From NCBI RefSeq assembly GCF_030163795.1, contig NZ_JASJOF010000004.1, positions 124,001 to 188,000 on the forward strand: a stretch of 64,000 nucleotides of DNA, in the 5' to 3' direction. Shown one piece after another: positions 9,256 to 18,668 of the stretch. The position numbers and the translations under genes were made by a program. This DNA is from Roseicyclus marinus (GTDB taxonomy: Bacteria; Pseudomonadota; Alphaproteobacteria; Rhodobacterales; Rhodobacteraceae). The notes under the pieces are model-generated. The model had not been told where the DNA came from and ran no database searches. It saw only the letters and a list, made by a program, of their open reading frames with translations. Position 1 is the stretch's first letter; each line of letters opens with the position of its first letter.

Positions 9256-10569
9256 TCACGGTCGCGGGGTCGACGTCTCCTCGCCCGCGTCCTGCTGCTG
9301 TTCCTCGGCCATGACCTCGGCCGCCTCCACATACAACCCTTGCGCGGCCTCGACCGCAACAGGCGATGCTGCACCGGGCAACAGATTGGCATAGGGCACC
9401 GCGTCGTAGGAATCCTCCTCCACGGCATAGGCCGAGGCGCGTTGCGTCATCCGCCACACGCCGTAAAGCGCCGTGGCAAACAGGATCATGGCCAGAACCA
9501 GCCAGAACCCCTGCGCCCCGATGCGCCCCATCACGAGACCCATCACAGGCGGCCCCGCAATCGCGCCCAAGCCGTTGACGAACAGCAACCCACCCGAGGC
9601 TGCGGGCATTTCCTGCGGCGACAGGTAGTCGTTGGTATAGGCGATCAACAGCGCATACAGCGGCTGCGACAGCCCCCCCGACAACACCCCCACCGCCAAA
9701 AGCACCGGGTAGATGTGGCCAAAGAACAGCCCGACGAGGCAGATACAGCCCGACACCGCGGCGCAGCTCACGATCAGCACCCGCCGGTCCATCCGGTCCG
9801 ACAGCCAGCCGATCGGATACTGGAAAATGATCCCCCCGATGAAGATCGTGGAGCTGAAGGCCGCCAATTGCCCAAGGCTCAATCCCGCCTCGGTGGCGAA
9901 AACCGCCGCCATGGCGAATTGCCCGGCAAAGACACTGCCCATCAGGCACATGCCGACCACGCCGAAGGGCGAGGATTTGTAGAGCGCCTTGAGGCTCATC
10001 GCACTTGTCTGCGCAAAGGCGGGCGCAGGCTGCACCGACAACAAGATCGGCGCGAAACTCAACGACACGAGGATCGAGGGGATGATGAACAAAAGCCACC
10101 CTGTCGGATCGCCCGCCGACAAGATGCCCTGTGCCGCCACCAGCCCCACCATCTGGCACAAGACATAGGCCGACAGCGATTGCCCCCGCGTCTCGTTGGT
10201 CGCCGCATCGTTGAGCCAGCTTTCAGCGGTCACATAGACCCCCGACAGGCTGAACCCCAGAACCACGCGCAGCACCATCCAGGCATAGGGATCGGTCAGG
10301 ACCGGATAGGAAATCAGCGTCGCCGAGATCAACGAGCCCAGCGCCGCAAAGACGCGCACATGCCCGACCTTGGCGATGAAGATCGGCGCGAATCGTGACC
10401 CACCGAGGAAACCGACGAAATAGGCCGAGGCGATGAGCGAGATCTGAAAGGTCGAAAACCCTTCGATCGCACCCCTCACACCCATCAGCGAGCCCTGCAA
10501 ACCATTGCCGATCTGCAAAAGGAACATGCCCAAAAGCAGCGCCCAAGAGCTGCGGAGAACGTGGATCAT
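9256..10569 (-). CDS. MFS transporter, YcaD-like
   Basis: A 437-residue major facilitator with 12 predicted membrane segments. The N-terminal half contains SAYFVGFLGGSRFAP and an ESWLND motif after helix 5, both typical of the YcaD/YfkF-like group. The mid-loop has GWLSDRMDRRVL, the second MFS signature. The C-terminal 50 residues are acidic and Gln/Glu-rich (ending in a run of EEQQQ) and probably cytoplasmic. Substrate is unknown. It is followed by DUF924 with a 15-bp gap. Confidence 0.8.
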   Translation of the reverse strand: MIHVLRSSWALLLGMFLLQIGNGLQGSLMGVRGAIEGFSTFQISLIASAYFVGFLGGSRFAPIFIAKVGHVRVFAALGSLISATLISYPVLTDPYAWMVLRVVLGFSLSGVYVTAESWLNDAATNETRGQSLSAYVLCQMVGLVAAQGILSAGDPTGWLLFIIPSILVSLSFAPILLSVQPAPAFAQTSAMSLKALYKSSPFGVVGMCLMGSVFAGQFAMAAVFATEAGLSLGQLAAFSSTIFIGGIIFQYPIGWLSDRMDRRVLIVSCAAVSGCICLVGLFFGHIYPVLLAVGVLSGGLSQPLYALLIAYTNDYLSPQEMPAASGGLLFVNGLGAIAGPPVMGLVMGRIGAQGFWLVLAMILFATALYGVWRMTQRASAYAVEEDSYDAVPYANLLPGAASPVAVEAAQGLYVEAAEVMAEEQQQDAGEETSTPRP

Positions 10570-10630
10570 GTCGCTTGGCCTTTCCGATGTCTGGCCCGAT
10601 GACGATCAGGCGGGGGACCCCCCCGGTCTG

Positions 10631-11686
10631 TCACGGGTGCGACGGAATAAGCAAGGACGCGTCGCCGTAGGAAAAGAACCGGTAGTTTTCCGCGACCGCA
10701 TGGGCATAGATCTCGCGGATCCGCTCCGCCCCCATCAGGGCCGAGACCAGCATCATCAGCGTCGATTTGGGCAGGTGAAAATTGGTCATCAATCCATCGG
10801 TCACCCGGAACCGGTAGCCGGGATAGATGAAGATGTCGGTTTCCCCCTCGTAGGCGCGCATCGTGCCACCCTCGTCCGCCGCGCTCTCGATCAGGCGCAG
10901 CGCGGTCGTGCCCACCGGGATGATCCGCCCCCCCGCCGCCCGCGTCGCGTTGATCTCGTCCGCCGCCTGCGCGCGCACCTCGCCCCATTCGGCATGCATC
11001 TTGTGGGTCGTCACATCCTCGACCGTCACGGGCAGGAATGTCCCCGCCCCCACATGCAGCGTGACAAATGTGAATTGCACACCCGCCGCGCCCAGCGCCG
11101 CGATCAACGCCTCGTCGAAATGCAGCGAGGCCGTGGGCGCTGCCACCGCGCCCGCGCGCTTGGCCCAGATCGTCTGGTAATCCTCCCGGTCGCGCTCATC
11201 GGGTGCGCGCTTGCCGGCGATATAGGGCGGCAGGGGCATCGCGCCCGATGCGTTCAGCGCCGCGTCGAAATCTTCGCCCGCAAGGTTGAAGCGCAGGCGC
11301 AACCCGCCCTTCAAGGCCGCCACCTCCGCCGACAGATCGCCTGAAAAGACGATGGTTTCGCCGAGGGCGAGTTTGCGCATAGGTTTGGCCAGCGCCGACC
11401 ATGTGCCATCGGCCTGCGGCTCCATCAGCGTGACCTCGATCTTGGCCGTCACCGCGCCCTGCGCGCTCTGCCGCGTCCTGTGTCCCGTCAGCCGCGCGGG
11501 GATCACGCGGGTGTCGTTCAAGATCAGCCGGTCGCCCGCACGCAAGATGCCCGGAAGGTCGAACACATGCCGATCCTCCGTCGCGCCGCCCTGCGCAAAC
11601 AGGAGCCGCGCCGAAGATCGGGGCCGCGCGGGACGGGTCGCGATCAGCCGCTCGGGCAGATCGAAATCGAAATCTTCCAGCTTCAT
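10631..11686 (-). CDS. queA: QueA, S-adenosylmethionine:tRNA ribosyltransferase-isomerase
   Basis: Transfers and isomerises the ribosyl part of SAM onto 7-aminomethyl-deazaguanine in tRNA to give epoxyqueuosine. At 351 residues it is full length. Family motifs are present: [12 protein letters not shown] at the N-terminus, [34 protein letters not shown], and the C-terminal [17 protein letters not shown]. The start codon abuts the stop of the upstream AsmA-like gene with no gap, so the two are translationally coupled or at least cotranscribed. No other queuosine genes are nearby. Confidence 0.96.
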   Translation of the reverse strand: MKLEDFDFDLPERLIATRPARPRSSARLLFAQGGATEDRHVFDLPGILRAGDRLILNDTRVIPARLTGHRTRQSAQGAVTAKIEVTLMEPQADGTWSALAKPMRKLALGETIVFSGDLSAEVAALKGGLRLRFNLAGEDFDAALNASGAMPLPPYIAGKRAPDERDREDYQTIWAKRAGAVAAPTASLHFDEALIAALGAAGVQFTFVTLHVGAGTFLPVTVEDVTTHKMHAEWGEVRAQAADEINATRAAGGRIIPVGTTALRLIESAADEGGTMRAYEGETDIFIYPGYRFRVTDGLMTNFHLPKSTLMMLVSALMGAERIREIYAHAVAENYRFFSYGDASLLIPSHP

Positions 11687-14600
11687 TCAGTTCCCACTCA
11701 GCTCGGGCGGCGGCCTGCGAAAGATGTCGCGAAACACGCCGGGCGTCAGAATCGACAACGGGTTGACGAAGACCTGCGGGTTTTGCGCCTGCCCCGTCAA
11801 CCGGTAGGAAAATCCGAACAGCCCCTCGCGGCGCGGCGCGAAAATCGCCCCGATCAGACCGTTGACGACATAAAGCGGCGAAACAACGCCCTGCATCTCC
11901 AGACTGCGCCGCGCAAGGTCATAGGTCCCGTCCATCGACAGGCCCAGCGCCGGGCCGACCGCCGATCCTTCGGTCAGGATCACCTGCACCGGCGTCAGGC
12001 GGAACCGCGCATCGACCTCGCCCAGATTGATCCCCTCCCCGCTCAATTGTTCCAGCAATCCCACGACGGAAATCAGGTTCAGCAATTCCGCCATCACCGG
12101 CGCATCGCGCAGGCGCGGACTGTCGATCGACAAGGTGCCGTCATAGGTGCCCGGCGCGCCCGTGGCCTGCAAGACCAGCTCCATCGCGCCGCCATAGGCC
12201 GTGCGGAACACACCCGCCGCCCTGAGCACCGCGCCCCCATCCTCCGACCTGACGCGCACGGCGGGCCCGGTATCGGTGGCAACCAGCGTTCCCGTGATCG
12301 CCGCCTCCCCGTTCACCTGCCCCGCGAATTGCCCCGACAAACCGCCGTCACTTGTCAGATCCGCCGACAGCGCGGTCAGGGCGATCCCCTCGCTCACCTG
12401 CAACCGATCCAGCCGAACCGTGATCGGACCGCCCCCGCCCGTGCCTCCGCCCGTGCCCCCGGAACCGCCACCGCCACCGGCCTGCGGGGCGCCGCGCAGA
12501 TCGACACTGCCCCCGTCGACCCGGATCGCCACCGGCCGCCCCGGCCCGCGACCGATCACGGCCCCCGTCGCGTCGATCCAGCCGCCCAAGGCGAAGCGTT
12601 CCGCCTCCAGCCGGTCGAACCCGCCACCCGGCGCCAGCACGACCCGCCCGTCCAGATCCAGCCCCGCGCCCTGAACCACCAGCCGCGTCACCGCCGGATC
12701 GGCCCCCAGCCGCACCTCCGCCTCAAGCCGCCCCTCCGCCCCCGGCGCCAACCGCCATCCCAGCGGCGGCAGCGCCAGACCCATCCCCGCAAGATCGGAT
12801 GTCACCCGCAACACGGGCGCCGCCCCATCGGGCAGGCTCAGGTCGATCCGGGCCGGGGCCTCGCACGTCACCATCCACTCGGGCAGGTCCAACCCCAGCG
12901 CCGCCAGCCGCGCCCGCGACAGCATCACCTGCCCCTCGACCCGGCTCGTCGTCTCCGCCCCCGGGCCCAAGGCGCGGCTCCAGACACCGGTCAGCGGCAC
13001 GGTATCGAACATCGCCTGCCCGGCCACCTCGATCCCCTCCGGATCGACCGTCACCTCCAGCCGCTCCGCGCTCAACCGTCGACCGGGCACCAGCGTTTCC
13101 GACACCAGCCCGCCCACTTCCGCGCTGACCGCAAAGCGGGTGTCGCCCATGCCCTCCTGCCGGATCAGCCGCGTCTCGATCCGCGCCTCGGCCACCACGC
13201 CGCCTGTCCCGATCCGCTCGGGCGTCATCGTGCCGTTCTGGAACAGGCGCACCGGCGGCCGCGTCAGGATCGACAGAACGTCCTGCAATTCCCCCGCCAG
13301 CGCGAGGTCAAAGACCGCATCCGGCCCCCGCTGGCGCGTATCCGCGATCTCCATCCGCGACCCGTCCAGCGCCACGGCCAAACCGCCCTCGCGCCGCATC
13401 TGCCCTTCGTCGAGCCGCATCACCAACTGCGGACCCGTCAGGCGCAGGTATCCCGCGCCCCCCTCGATCACCGGCATCTCGGGCAGGGCCAAGATCCGCA
13501 CCCCCTCGAAATCGAAGCCCAGCTCATAGACAGGCGCAGCCCCGGGTGCCGCGCGCAGCGCGAAATCCACCCCATGCATCCGACCCGCCAGCAACCGCTC
13601 GTCGATCCATCCGCGCGTCCGGTCCGCCAAAACCTCGGGCCAGTAGGGCAGAACCGCCCGCACCTCCCCCTCAGGCAGATGCGCGTCCAGCGCCACCTGC
13701 AAACCGCCCTCCGCCGCCAGAACCTCGCCCCGCGCGGACAGGCGCAGATCCCCATCCTCGATCACCGCCTGCCCGATCTCGACCCGGAGCGCCGGGGCCA
13801 GCGCCAGCCGCAGATCGACCATCGCGCCATCCAGAACCAGCCCCTCGGGGTAGAGCTCGGGCAAGGTCGCGCTGATGTCGCGCAACCGGAACTGCGCCAC
13901 ATAGCTTGTCCCGTCGGGCGCGGCGTCGGCATGGCCCTCCGCCTCGAAACTCAGCGCAGGGGCCGTCAGCGACAGGCTGTCGAACCGCACCCGCTGCGTC
14001 GCCGCCTCGTAGCGGATCGTGCTCGCCATCCGTTCGAAGGGCAGCGGCACCGCCCCCTCCGCGGGCCGCACTTCGCCCGGTCCGATCTCCAGCATCGCCC
14101 GCAGATCGCCAAGGCTGCCATCATCGCCCAAGGCCCCGCCGATATAGCCCGAGATCGGCGCCCGCATCAGGTCCAGCCAGGCCAGCGCCGGACCCGCCGT
14201 CGCCACGTCCCGCGCCGCGAGATTGTCGAAGGCAAAGGCGATATCCGTCTCGCCCGACGCGCTGATCCGCGACAGCGCGATGTCGATCGTGGCATCCCGG
14301 CTCCCCTCCAGCGCACCGCCCAGCGTCACGCTCAGCCCCGCCTCGGTCCGGTCCAACTGCATCCGCGCCTCGCGCACCCGCAGGATCTGCCCCGTCATCG
14401 CATCGGCCATGGCCAGTGTCAGACCGGTGGCCTTCACCCCCTCCAGATCGGCAAAGACAGGCGAGGCAAACATCCGGTCGATCCGGGCCATCGTCTGCGG
14501 CAGATCCAGCGCCTCGGCCCCCTCGCCCGCCGTCAGCGCGATGTCGAGCCGCCCCTCCGCATCCCGGCTCAACCGCAGACCGGCATCGGCAAGACTGACC

Positions 14601-15001
14601 CCGACCGGATGCACCCGGCCCCGCAGCAGGGCCCGCGTCGACAGCGTGGCGGTGATCTCGGGAAAGGCCGCGCGCAGCGCGCCGTCTGCATCCGTATCGG
14701 TCAGCCGCACCCCGATCAGGCGCAGGTCCAACCGCCCCGGCAGGTCCGGCCGCGCGACCTCGATGGCCTCAAGCGTCACGCCATTGGCCGTCATCGCCGC
14801 ATCGACCCGCGCCTCGACCCGTGCCGTCACCGCCTCGGGCAGCCGCAGAGGCCCCGCGCCCAGCCGCAGCCACAGCCCCCCGGCCAGCGCCAGCGTCAGC
14901 CCGACAAGGCACAGGAGCGTCACGACCGCGACGCGCGGCCAGCGCCGCCGCCGGGCCGGGCCGTGGCCCGCTTCCCCCTGATCGTGATCCGCCCTGCCCA
15001 T
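11687..15001 (-). CDS. Giant AsmA-like / DUF3971 membrane-anchored protein (YhdP-type)
   Basis: An 1104-residue protein with a cytoplasmic Arg-rich start, one transmembrane helix (about residues 23-45) and a very long periplasmic beta-rich region. The last 250 residues show the AsmA_2 pattern (DGTYDLARRSLEMQGVVSPLYVVNGLIG, quoted in part as YDLARRSLEMQG and VVSPLYVVNG) typical of YhdP/TamB-related proteins. These are thought to form hydrophobic grooves that carry phospholipids to the outer membrane. A Gly-rich linker (GGGGGSGGTGGGTGGGG) near residue 850 is unusual. It lies directly upstream of queA. The transport role is by family analogy. Confidence 0.85.
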   Translation of the reverse strand: MGRADHDQGEAGHGPARRRRWPRVAVVTLLCLVGLTLALAGGLWLRLGAGPLRLPEAVTARVEARVDAAMTANGVTLEAIEVARPDLPGRLDLRLIGVRLTDTDADGALRAAFPEITATLSTRALLRGRVHPVGVSLADAGLRLSRDAEGRLDIALTAGEGAEALDLPQTMARIDRMFASPVFADLEGVKATGLTLAMADAMTGQILRVREARMQLDRTEAGLSVTLGGALEGSRDATIDIALSRISASGETDIAFAFDNLAARDVATAGPALAWLDLMRAPISGYIGGALGDDGSLGDLRAMLEIGPGEVRPAEGAVPLPFERMASTIRYEAATQRVRFDSLSLTAPALSFEAEGHADAAPDGTSYVAQFRLRDISATLPELYPEGLVLDGAMVDLRLALAPALRVEIGQAVIEDGDLRLSARGEVLAAEGGLQVALDAHLPEGEVRAVLPYWPEVLADRTRGWIDERLLAGRMHGVDFALRAAPGAAPVYELGFDFEGVRILALPEMPVIEGGAGYLRLTGPQLVMRLDEGQMRREGGLAVALDGSRMEIADTRQRGPDAVFDLALAGELQDVLSILTRPPVRLFQNGTMTPERIGTGGVVAEARIETRLIRQEGMGDTRFAVSAEVGGLVSETLVPGRRLSAERLEVTVDPEGIEVAGQAMFDTVPLTGVWSRALGPGAETTSRVEGQVMLSRARLAALGLDLPEWMVTCEAPARIDLSLPDGAAPVLRVTSDLAGMGLALPPLGWRLAPGAEGRLEAEVRLGADPAVTRLVVQGAGLDLDGRVVLAPGGGFDRLEAERFALGGWIDATGAVIGRGPGRPVAIRVDGGSVDLRGAPQAGGGGGSGGTGGGTGGGGPITVRLDRLQVSEGIALTALSADLTSDGGLSGQFAGQVNGEAAITGTLVATDTGPAVRVRSEDGGAVLRAAGVFRTAYGGAMELVLQATGAPGTYDGTLSIDSPRLRDAPVMAELLNLISVVGLLEQLSGEGINLGEVDARFRLTPVQVILTEGSAVGPALGLSMDGTYDLARRSLEMQGVVSPLYVVNGLIGAIFAPRREGLFGFSYRLTGQAQNPQVFVNPLSILTPGVFRDIFRRPPPELSGN

Positions 15002-15128
15002 GACGCGCCTGTATCCGCCCAGCCGTACCCGCTACCCCGGTCTTTATCTTCGCCGCAATCCGCCTAGCTTGCAAACCACCCGGCGCCGCTGCGCCGAAAT
15101 GACGTTACCGACCAGAACAGAGGTTCCC

Positions 15129-15590
15129 ATGACCGAGATCGGCACACAGGCCCCCGACTTCACCCTGCCCCGCGACGGCGGCGGAGAGATCACGCTCTCG
15201 GCACTCCGGCCCAAGACCGTGGTGGTCTATTTCTACCCCAAGGACGACACCCCCGGCTGCACCAAGGAGGCCATCGCCTTCACGGAACTCGCCGCAGAAT
15301 TCGACGCCGCAGGCGCCGTTGTCATCGGCATTTCCAAGGACAGCGCCGCCAAGCATGACAAATTCGTCGCCAAGCACGGTCTGGGCGTGATCCTCGCCTC
15401 CGACGAAACCAGCGACACCTGCGAGCGCTACGGCGTCTGGGTCGAAAAATCCATGTATGGCAAGACCTATATGGGCATCGAACGCTCCACCTTCGTGATC
15501 GACGGCACCGGCACCGTCCGCGCCGCATGGCCCAAGGTCAAGGTTCCCGGCCACGCCGAAGAGGTGCTGGCCGCGGTAAAGGCGCTCTGA
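15129..15590 (+). CDS. bcp: Bcp/PrxQ-type peroxiredoxin
   Basis: Thiol peroxidase that reduces hydroperoxides using thioredoxin. The start at 15129 has an AGAGG site just upstream; an in-frame extension to 15000 looks non-coding. The 153-residue chain has the thioredoxin fold pattern VVVYFYPKDDTPGCTKEA with the peroxidatic Cys. The resolving Cys five residues downstream, seen in E. coli Bcp, is replaced by Ile. The only other Cys is in TCERYGVW, at the position of the non-essential E. coli Cys99. It may therefore act as a 1-Cys enzyme or use the distal Cys. Confidence 0.92.
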   Translation: MTEIGTQAPDFTLPRDGGGEITLSALRPKTVVVYFYPKDDTPGCTKEAIAFTELAAEFDAAGAVVIGISKDSAAKHDKFVAKHGLGVILASDETSDTCERYGVWVEKSMYGKTYMGIERSTFVIDGTGTVRAAWPKVKVPGHAEEVLAAVKAL

Positions 15591-15664
15591 CGCCTCACGC
15601 GAGTGCACCGCACACGGCCGCGCCCCGCTTGACGCCGGGGCGCGCGCCGCGCATGTCGTCGCCC

Positions 15665-16489
15665 ATGACCGACATGCTCCCCCTTGCCCAGATGGCCGAG
15701 GCCGTCCTGACCACCGCCGATGCCCGCGAGAAAACCGCGCTGTCGCGCCGGTTCGCGGCCCAGTGGCAGGCCGCCCGCGCCGCGGGCGAAACACCACCCG
15801 TTGGCCATGCCGCCCCGCCGCCGCGACCGTCCCGGCCCGCCAAGCCCGACCTCCTCGATCCCCGCGACGTGCCGCGCCGCCGCCCCGGTTCGCCCGAGGG
15901 GCGAAAGGCGCTGCTGCACGCCGTCGCCCATATCGAACTCAACGCCGTCGACCTGCATTGGGACATCATCGCCCGCTTCACCGCCACGCCCATGCCGATG
16001 GGCTTCTACGACGACTGGGTTCGCGCCGCGGATGAGGAATCCAAGCATTTCAACCTGATGGCCGATTGCCTTGAGGCGATGGGCAGCCACTACGGCGCGC
16101 TCGCGGCCCATGCCAACATGTGGCGCGCCGCCGAGGATACGGCCGATGACCTGATGGGCCGCCTCGCCGTCGTGCCCATGGTGCTGGAGGCCCGCGGCCT
16201 CGACGTGACGCCCGGCATGATCGACATCTTCCGCCGCGCCAAGGACGATCCGGCTGCAGCCGGCGCGGTCGCAGCGCTCGAAGTGATCTACGCCGAAGAG
16301 GTCCACCACGTCGCCTATGGGTCCAAGTGGTTCCACTTCCTGTGCGGCCGCCACGAGCTTGATCCGAAGGACGCCTTTCACGGCCTTGTCCGGCGCTATT
16401 TCCACGGCGCGCTCAAGCCGCCCTTCAACGAGGAAAAGCGCGCCGAGGCCGGTCTGCCCCCCGATTTCTATTGGCCGCTGGCCGATTGA
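15665..16489 (+). CDS. DUF455 ferritin-like protein
   Basis: A predicted helical di-iron-like protein of the DUF455 family (274 residues from ATG 15665; ATG 15653 is an alternative, and neither has a convincing ribosome site). Candidate metal ligands are spread as in ferritin-like folds: HIELNAVDLHWD, ADEESKHF, LEARGLDVTP and YAEEVHH. The Pro-rich stretch near residues 45-70 (AAPPPRPSRPAKPD) is probably a flexible linker. Function of the family is unknown. It follows bcp closely, so a shared oxidative-stress role is possible but only inferred. Confidence 0.8.
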   Translation: MTDMLPLAQMAEAVLTTADAREKTALSRRFAAQWQAARAAGETPPVGHAAPPPRPSRPAKPDLLDPRDVPRRRPGSPEGRKALLHAVAHIELNAVDLHWDIIARFTATPMPMGFYDDWVRAADEESKHFNLMADCLEAMGSHYGALAAHANMWRAAEDTADDLMGRLAVVPMVLEARGLDVTPGMIDIFRRAKDDPAAAGAVAALEVIYAEEVHHVAYGSKWFHFLCGRHELDPKDAFHGLVRRYFHGALKPPFNEEKRAEAGLPPDFYWPLAD

Positions 16490-16670
16490 CCACCCGCGAA
16501 TCGGCGGATTTCCGCCACTCAGGGCGATTTTTCGGTGCTTTCCCGCACCCCAAGAGATACTGTGTTGAGACAAACGACGGTCCCGGCTATCCCCCGCAGG
16601 GAACCGCATCCGATCGGGGTTAACCCGGCTCGGTTCAAAACTATAACGGGGGGAACATGGGGCACGTCGC

Positions 16671-18011
16671 GTGATTTCACGGATGATCGGTCGGTTAAAC
16701 ACCACCCTTGAACGGCGCTTGCCCGAGCAGCGCCTGTTTCTCAAATCCGAGGATGGCACCCGTTTCGTCCGGCTCAGGCCGTTGACGCAGGCGGCCATTC
16801 TCTCCGGCTTCGCTATGGTCCTTGCCTGGACGGTGATCGTCACCTCGGTCTTCTTGATCGATATGATTTCCGCCGGCAACGGTCGCGAACAGGCGCAGCG
16901 CGAACAGATCATGTTCCAGACCCGCCTCAATGCGCTGGCCGATCAGGCCGACACCCGCACCGCCGAGGCGCTTCAGGCGCAGGAACGGTTTTCGACCGCC
17001 ATGGATCAGGTCGCCGCGATGCAGGTCCGCCTTCTGGACAGCGAGGAACGCCGCCGCGAGCTTGAAACCGCCGTCGACGTGATCCAGGCCACCTTGCGCC
17101 GCACCATCGACGAACGCGATGCCGCGCGGGCCGAGGTCGCGGCGCTCAGCTCCGAACTGGCCGCCGATACCGGCACCGCGCAAACCGCCGCCTCCCGCGA
17201 GGCCGAATTGACCCGCGCGGTCGACCGCCTCGCCGCAGCGCTCGAGGCGACCGCCGACCAGCGCGACGGCTCCGCCACCCTCGTGGCCGAGGCCGCCGCC
17301 GAAATCGACCGTCTCCGGTTCGAGGCCGCATTGGCCGAGGAACGGCAGGACCGCGTCTTCCGCCAACTCGAGGATGCCGTCGCCATGTCGATGGAACCGC
17401 TCGACCGGATGCTGTCGGCCTCGGGCATCTCCACCGACACGCTCATCGGTCAGGTCCGCTCCACCTATTCCGGTCAGGGCGGCCCGCTGATGCCCATCGC
17501 CGTTTCGACCCGTGGCGATGCGCCCGACGCCCTGTCGCTGCGCGCCAACGAGCTTCTCTCCGCGCTCGACGAGATGAACCTCCACCGCATCGCGGCCGAA
17601 CGCCTGCCCTTCTCGATCCCGGTGCGCGGCACCTATCGCAACACCTCCGGCTTCGGATATCGCACCGATCCCTTCAATGGCGGTCGGCGGCTTCACGCCG
17701 GTGTCGATTTCGCCGGCGCGCGCGGCACCAACATCGTCGCGGGCGGCGATGGCACGGTGATTTACGCAGGCCGGCAAAGCGGTTACGGCCTGATGGTCGA
17801 GATCGACCACGGCTTTGGCATCACCACGCGCTATGCTCACCTGACCCGGCTTCACGTCTCGCGGGGCGAAAGGGTCTCGCGCGGGGACCACATCGGTGAT
17901 ATGGGCTGCACCGGGCGGTGTACCGGCACCCATCTGCACTACGAGGTGCGGCGCAATGGTGATCCGGTAAACCCGATGACTTTCATCACGGCAGGACGCG
18001 ATGTTTTCTAA
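16671..18011 (+). CDS. Membrane-anchored LytM/M23 murein endopeptidase with coiled coil
   Basis: Cell-wall metallopeptidase. A transmembrane helix at about residues 38-66 is followed by a long periplasmic coiled coil (about 75-240, rich in Ala, Glu, Arg) and a C-terminal LytM domain. Zinc ligands look intact: H342-x3-D346 (HAGVD) and H421-x-H423 (HLHYE), so it should be an active D,D-endopeptidase. The GTG at 16671 is used; ATG 16683 is possible. Its last 11 bp overlap the bactofilin gene. Such pairs (LmdC-BacA, Csd1-CcmA) localise wall hydrolysis to shape cells, so a morphogenetic role is likely. Confidence 0.92.
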   Translation: MISRMIGRLNTTLERRLPEQRLFLKSEDGTRFVRLRPLTQAAILSGFAMVLAWTVIVTSVFLIDMISAGNGREQAQREQIMFQTRLNALADQADTRTAEALQAQERFSTAMDQVAAMQVRLLDSEERRRELETAVDVIQATLRRTIDERDAARAEVAALSSELAADTGTAQTAASREAELTRAVDRLAAALEATADQRDGSATLVAEAAAEIDRLRFEAALAEERQDRVFRQLEDAVAMSMEPLDRMLSASGISTDTLIGQVRSTYSGQGGPLMPIAVSTRGDAPDALSLRANELLSALDEMNLHRIAAERLPFSIPVRGTYRNTSGFGYRTDPFNGGRRLHAGVDFAGARGTNIVAGGDGTVIYAGRQSGYGLMVEIDHGFGITTRYAHLTRLHVSRGERVSRGDHIGDMGCTGRCTGTHLHYEVRRNGDPVNPMTFITAGRDVF

Positions 18012-18591
18012 ATCAAAGATCAATGAACCCGGGCCCAAGTCCTCTGGTGCCGACAGCGGTTCCGCCACAAGCTCGACCGATCCGAAATCCAGCCCCAAAG
18101 CGGGAGCAGACATGACGACCACCTCTTCCTCGTCCCCCAAATCCAAACCCGCCCCGTCGGTGCTCAGCTCCGACCTGACGGTGACGGGCAACCTGCGCAC
18201 CACCGGTGACATTCAGGTCGAGGGGACGGTTCAGGGCGACATCCGCGCCCATCTCCTGACGGTGGGCGAAACCGCCAATATCGAGGGTGAGATCGTGGCA
18301 GACGATATCGTCGTCACGGGGCGCGTCGTGGGCAAGGTGCGCGGCCTCAAGGTCCGCCTGACCTCCACCGCCCGCGTCGAGGGTGACATCATCCACAAGA
18401 CCATCGCCATCGAATCCGGCGCCCATTTCGAGGGTTCGGTGCAGCGCGCCGAAGACCCGCTCGCTTCGGGCAGCTCCTCGGGCAGCATGGGCATGGGTAT
18501 GGGCTCGCGCAGCCCCTCGGCCCCTGCCCCCGCCGTGCCGCGCCCCGCGGCCGCAGGCCCCGTGCCGGGCTCCGAGGCGAAATCCTCCTGA
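18001..18591 (+). CDS. Bactofilin, polymer-forming cytoskeletal protein
   Basis: A 196-residue bactofilin. The central right-handed beta-helix (about 55-150) shows the repeating pattern LTVTGNLRTTGDIQVEGTV, GDIRAHLLTVGETA and IEGEIVADDIVVTG. It is flanked by disordered tails: Ser/Lys/Pro-rich N-terminus, Ser/Gly/Pro/Ala-rich C-terminus. Bactofilins polymerise without nucleotide and recruit wall enzymes to the inner membrane. The start lies inside the end of the LytM gene, so the two are translationally coupled. The Met-Gly stretch GSMGMGMGS in the C-terminal tail is unusual. A strong terminator follows. Confidence 0.94.
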   Translation: MFSKSKINEPGPKSSGADSGSATSSTDPKSSPKAGADMTTTSSSSPKSKPAPSVLSSDLTVTGNLRTTGDIQVEGTVQGDIRAHLLTVGETANIEGEIVADDIVVTGRVVGKVRGLKVRLTSTARVEGDIIHKTIAIESGAHFEGSVQRAEDPLASGSSSGSMGMGMGSRSPSAPAPAVPRPAAAGPVPGSEAKSS

Positions 18592-18622
18592 GCCCATCCG
18601 GACCGGACCCAACCATACGAAC

Positions 18623-18650
18623 AAGGCCGGGCCATCACGCCCGGCCTTTT
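18623..18650. terminator. Bidirectional rho-independent terminator
   Basis: GGCCGGGC (18625-18632) pairs with GCCCGGCC (18639-18646) around CATCAC, with AA before and TTTT after. It separates the convergent bactofilin and DUF2189 genes. Confidence 0.85.
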
Positions 18651-18668
18651 CCGTTCCGGCCGCGCCCC

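Noticed and set aside
11480-15067. A 1195-codon open frame on the plus strand
   Set aside because: It is antisense to the AsmA-like gene, rich in Arg, Pro, Gln and His, and has no domain. High GC makes such frames common.
15527-15664. Extended N-terminus of the DUF455 protein overlapping bcp
   Set aside because: The extension is Arg/Pro/Ala-rich and overlaps the end of bcp in another frame; a start at 15653 or 15665 fits family length.
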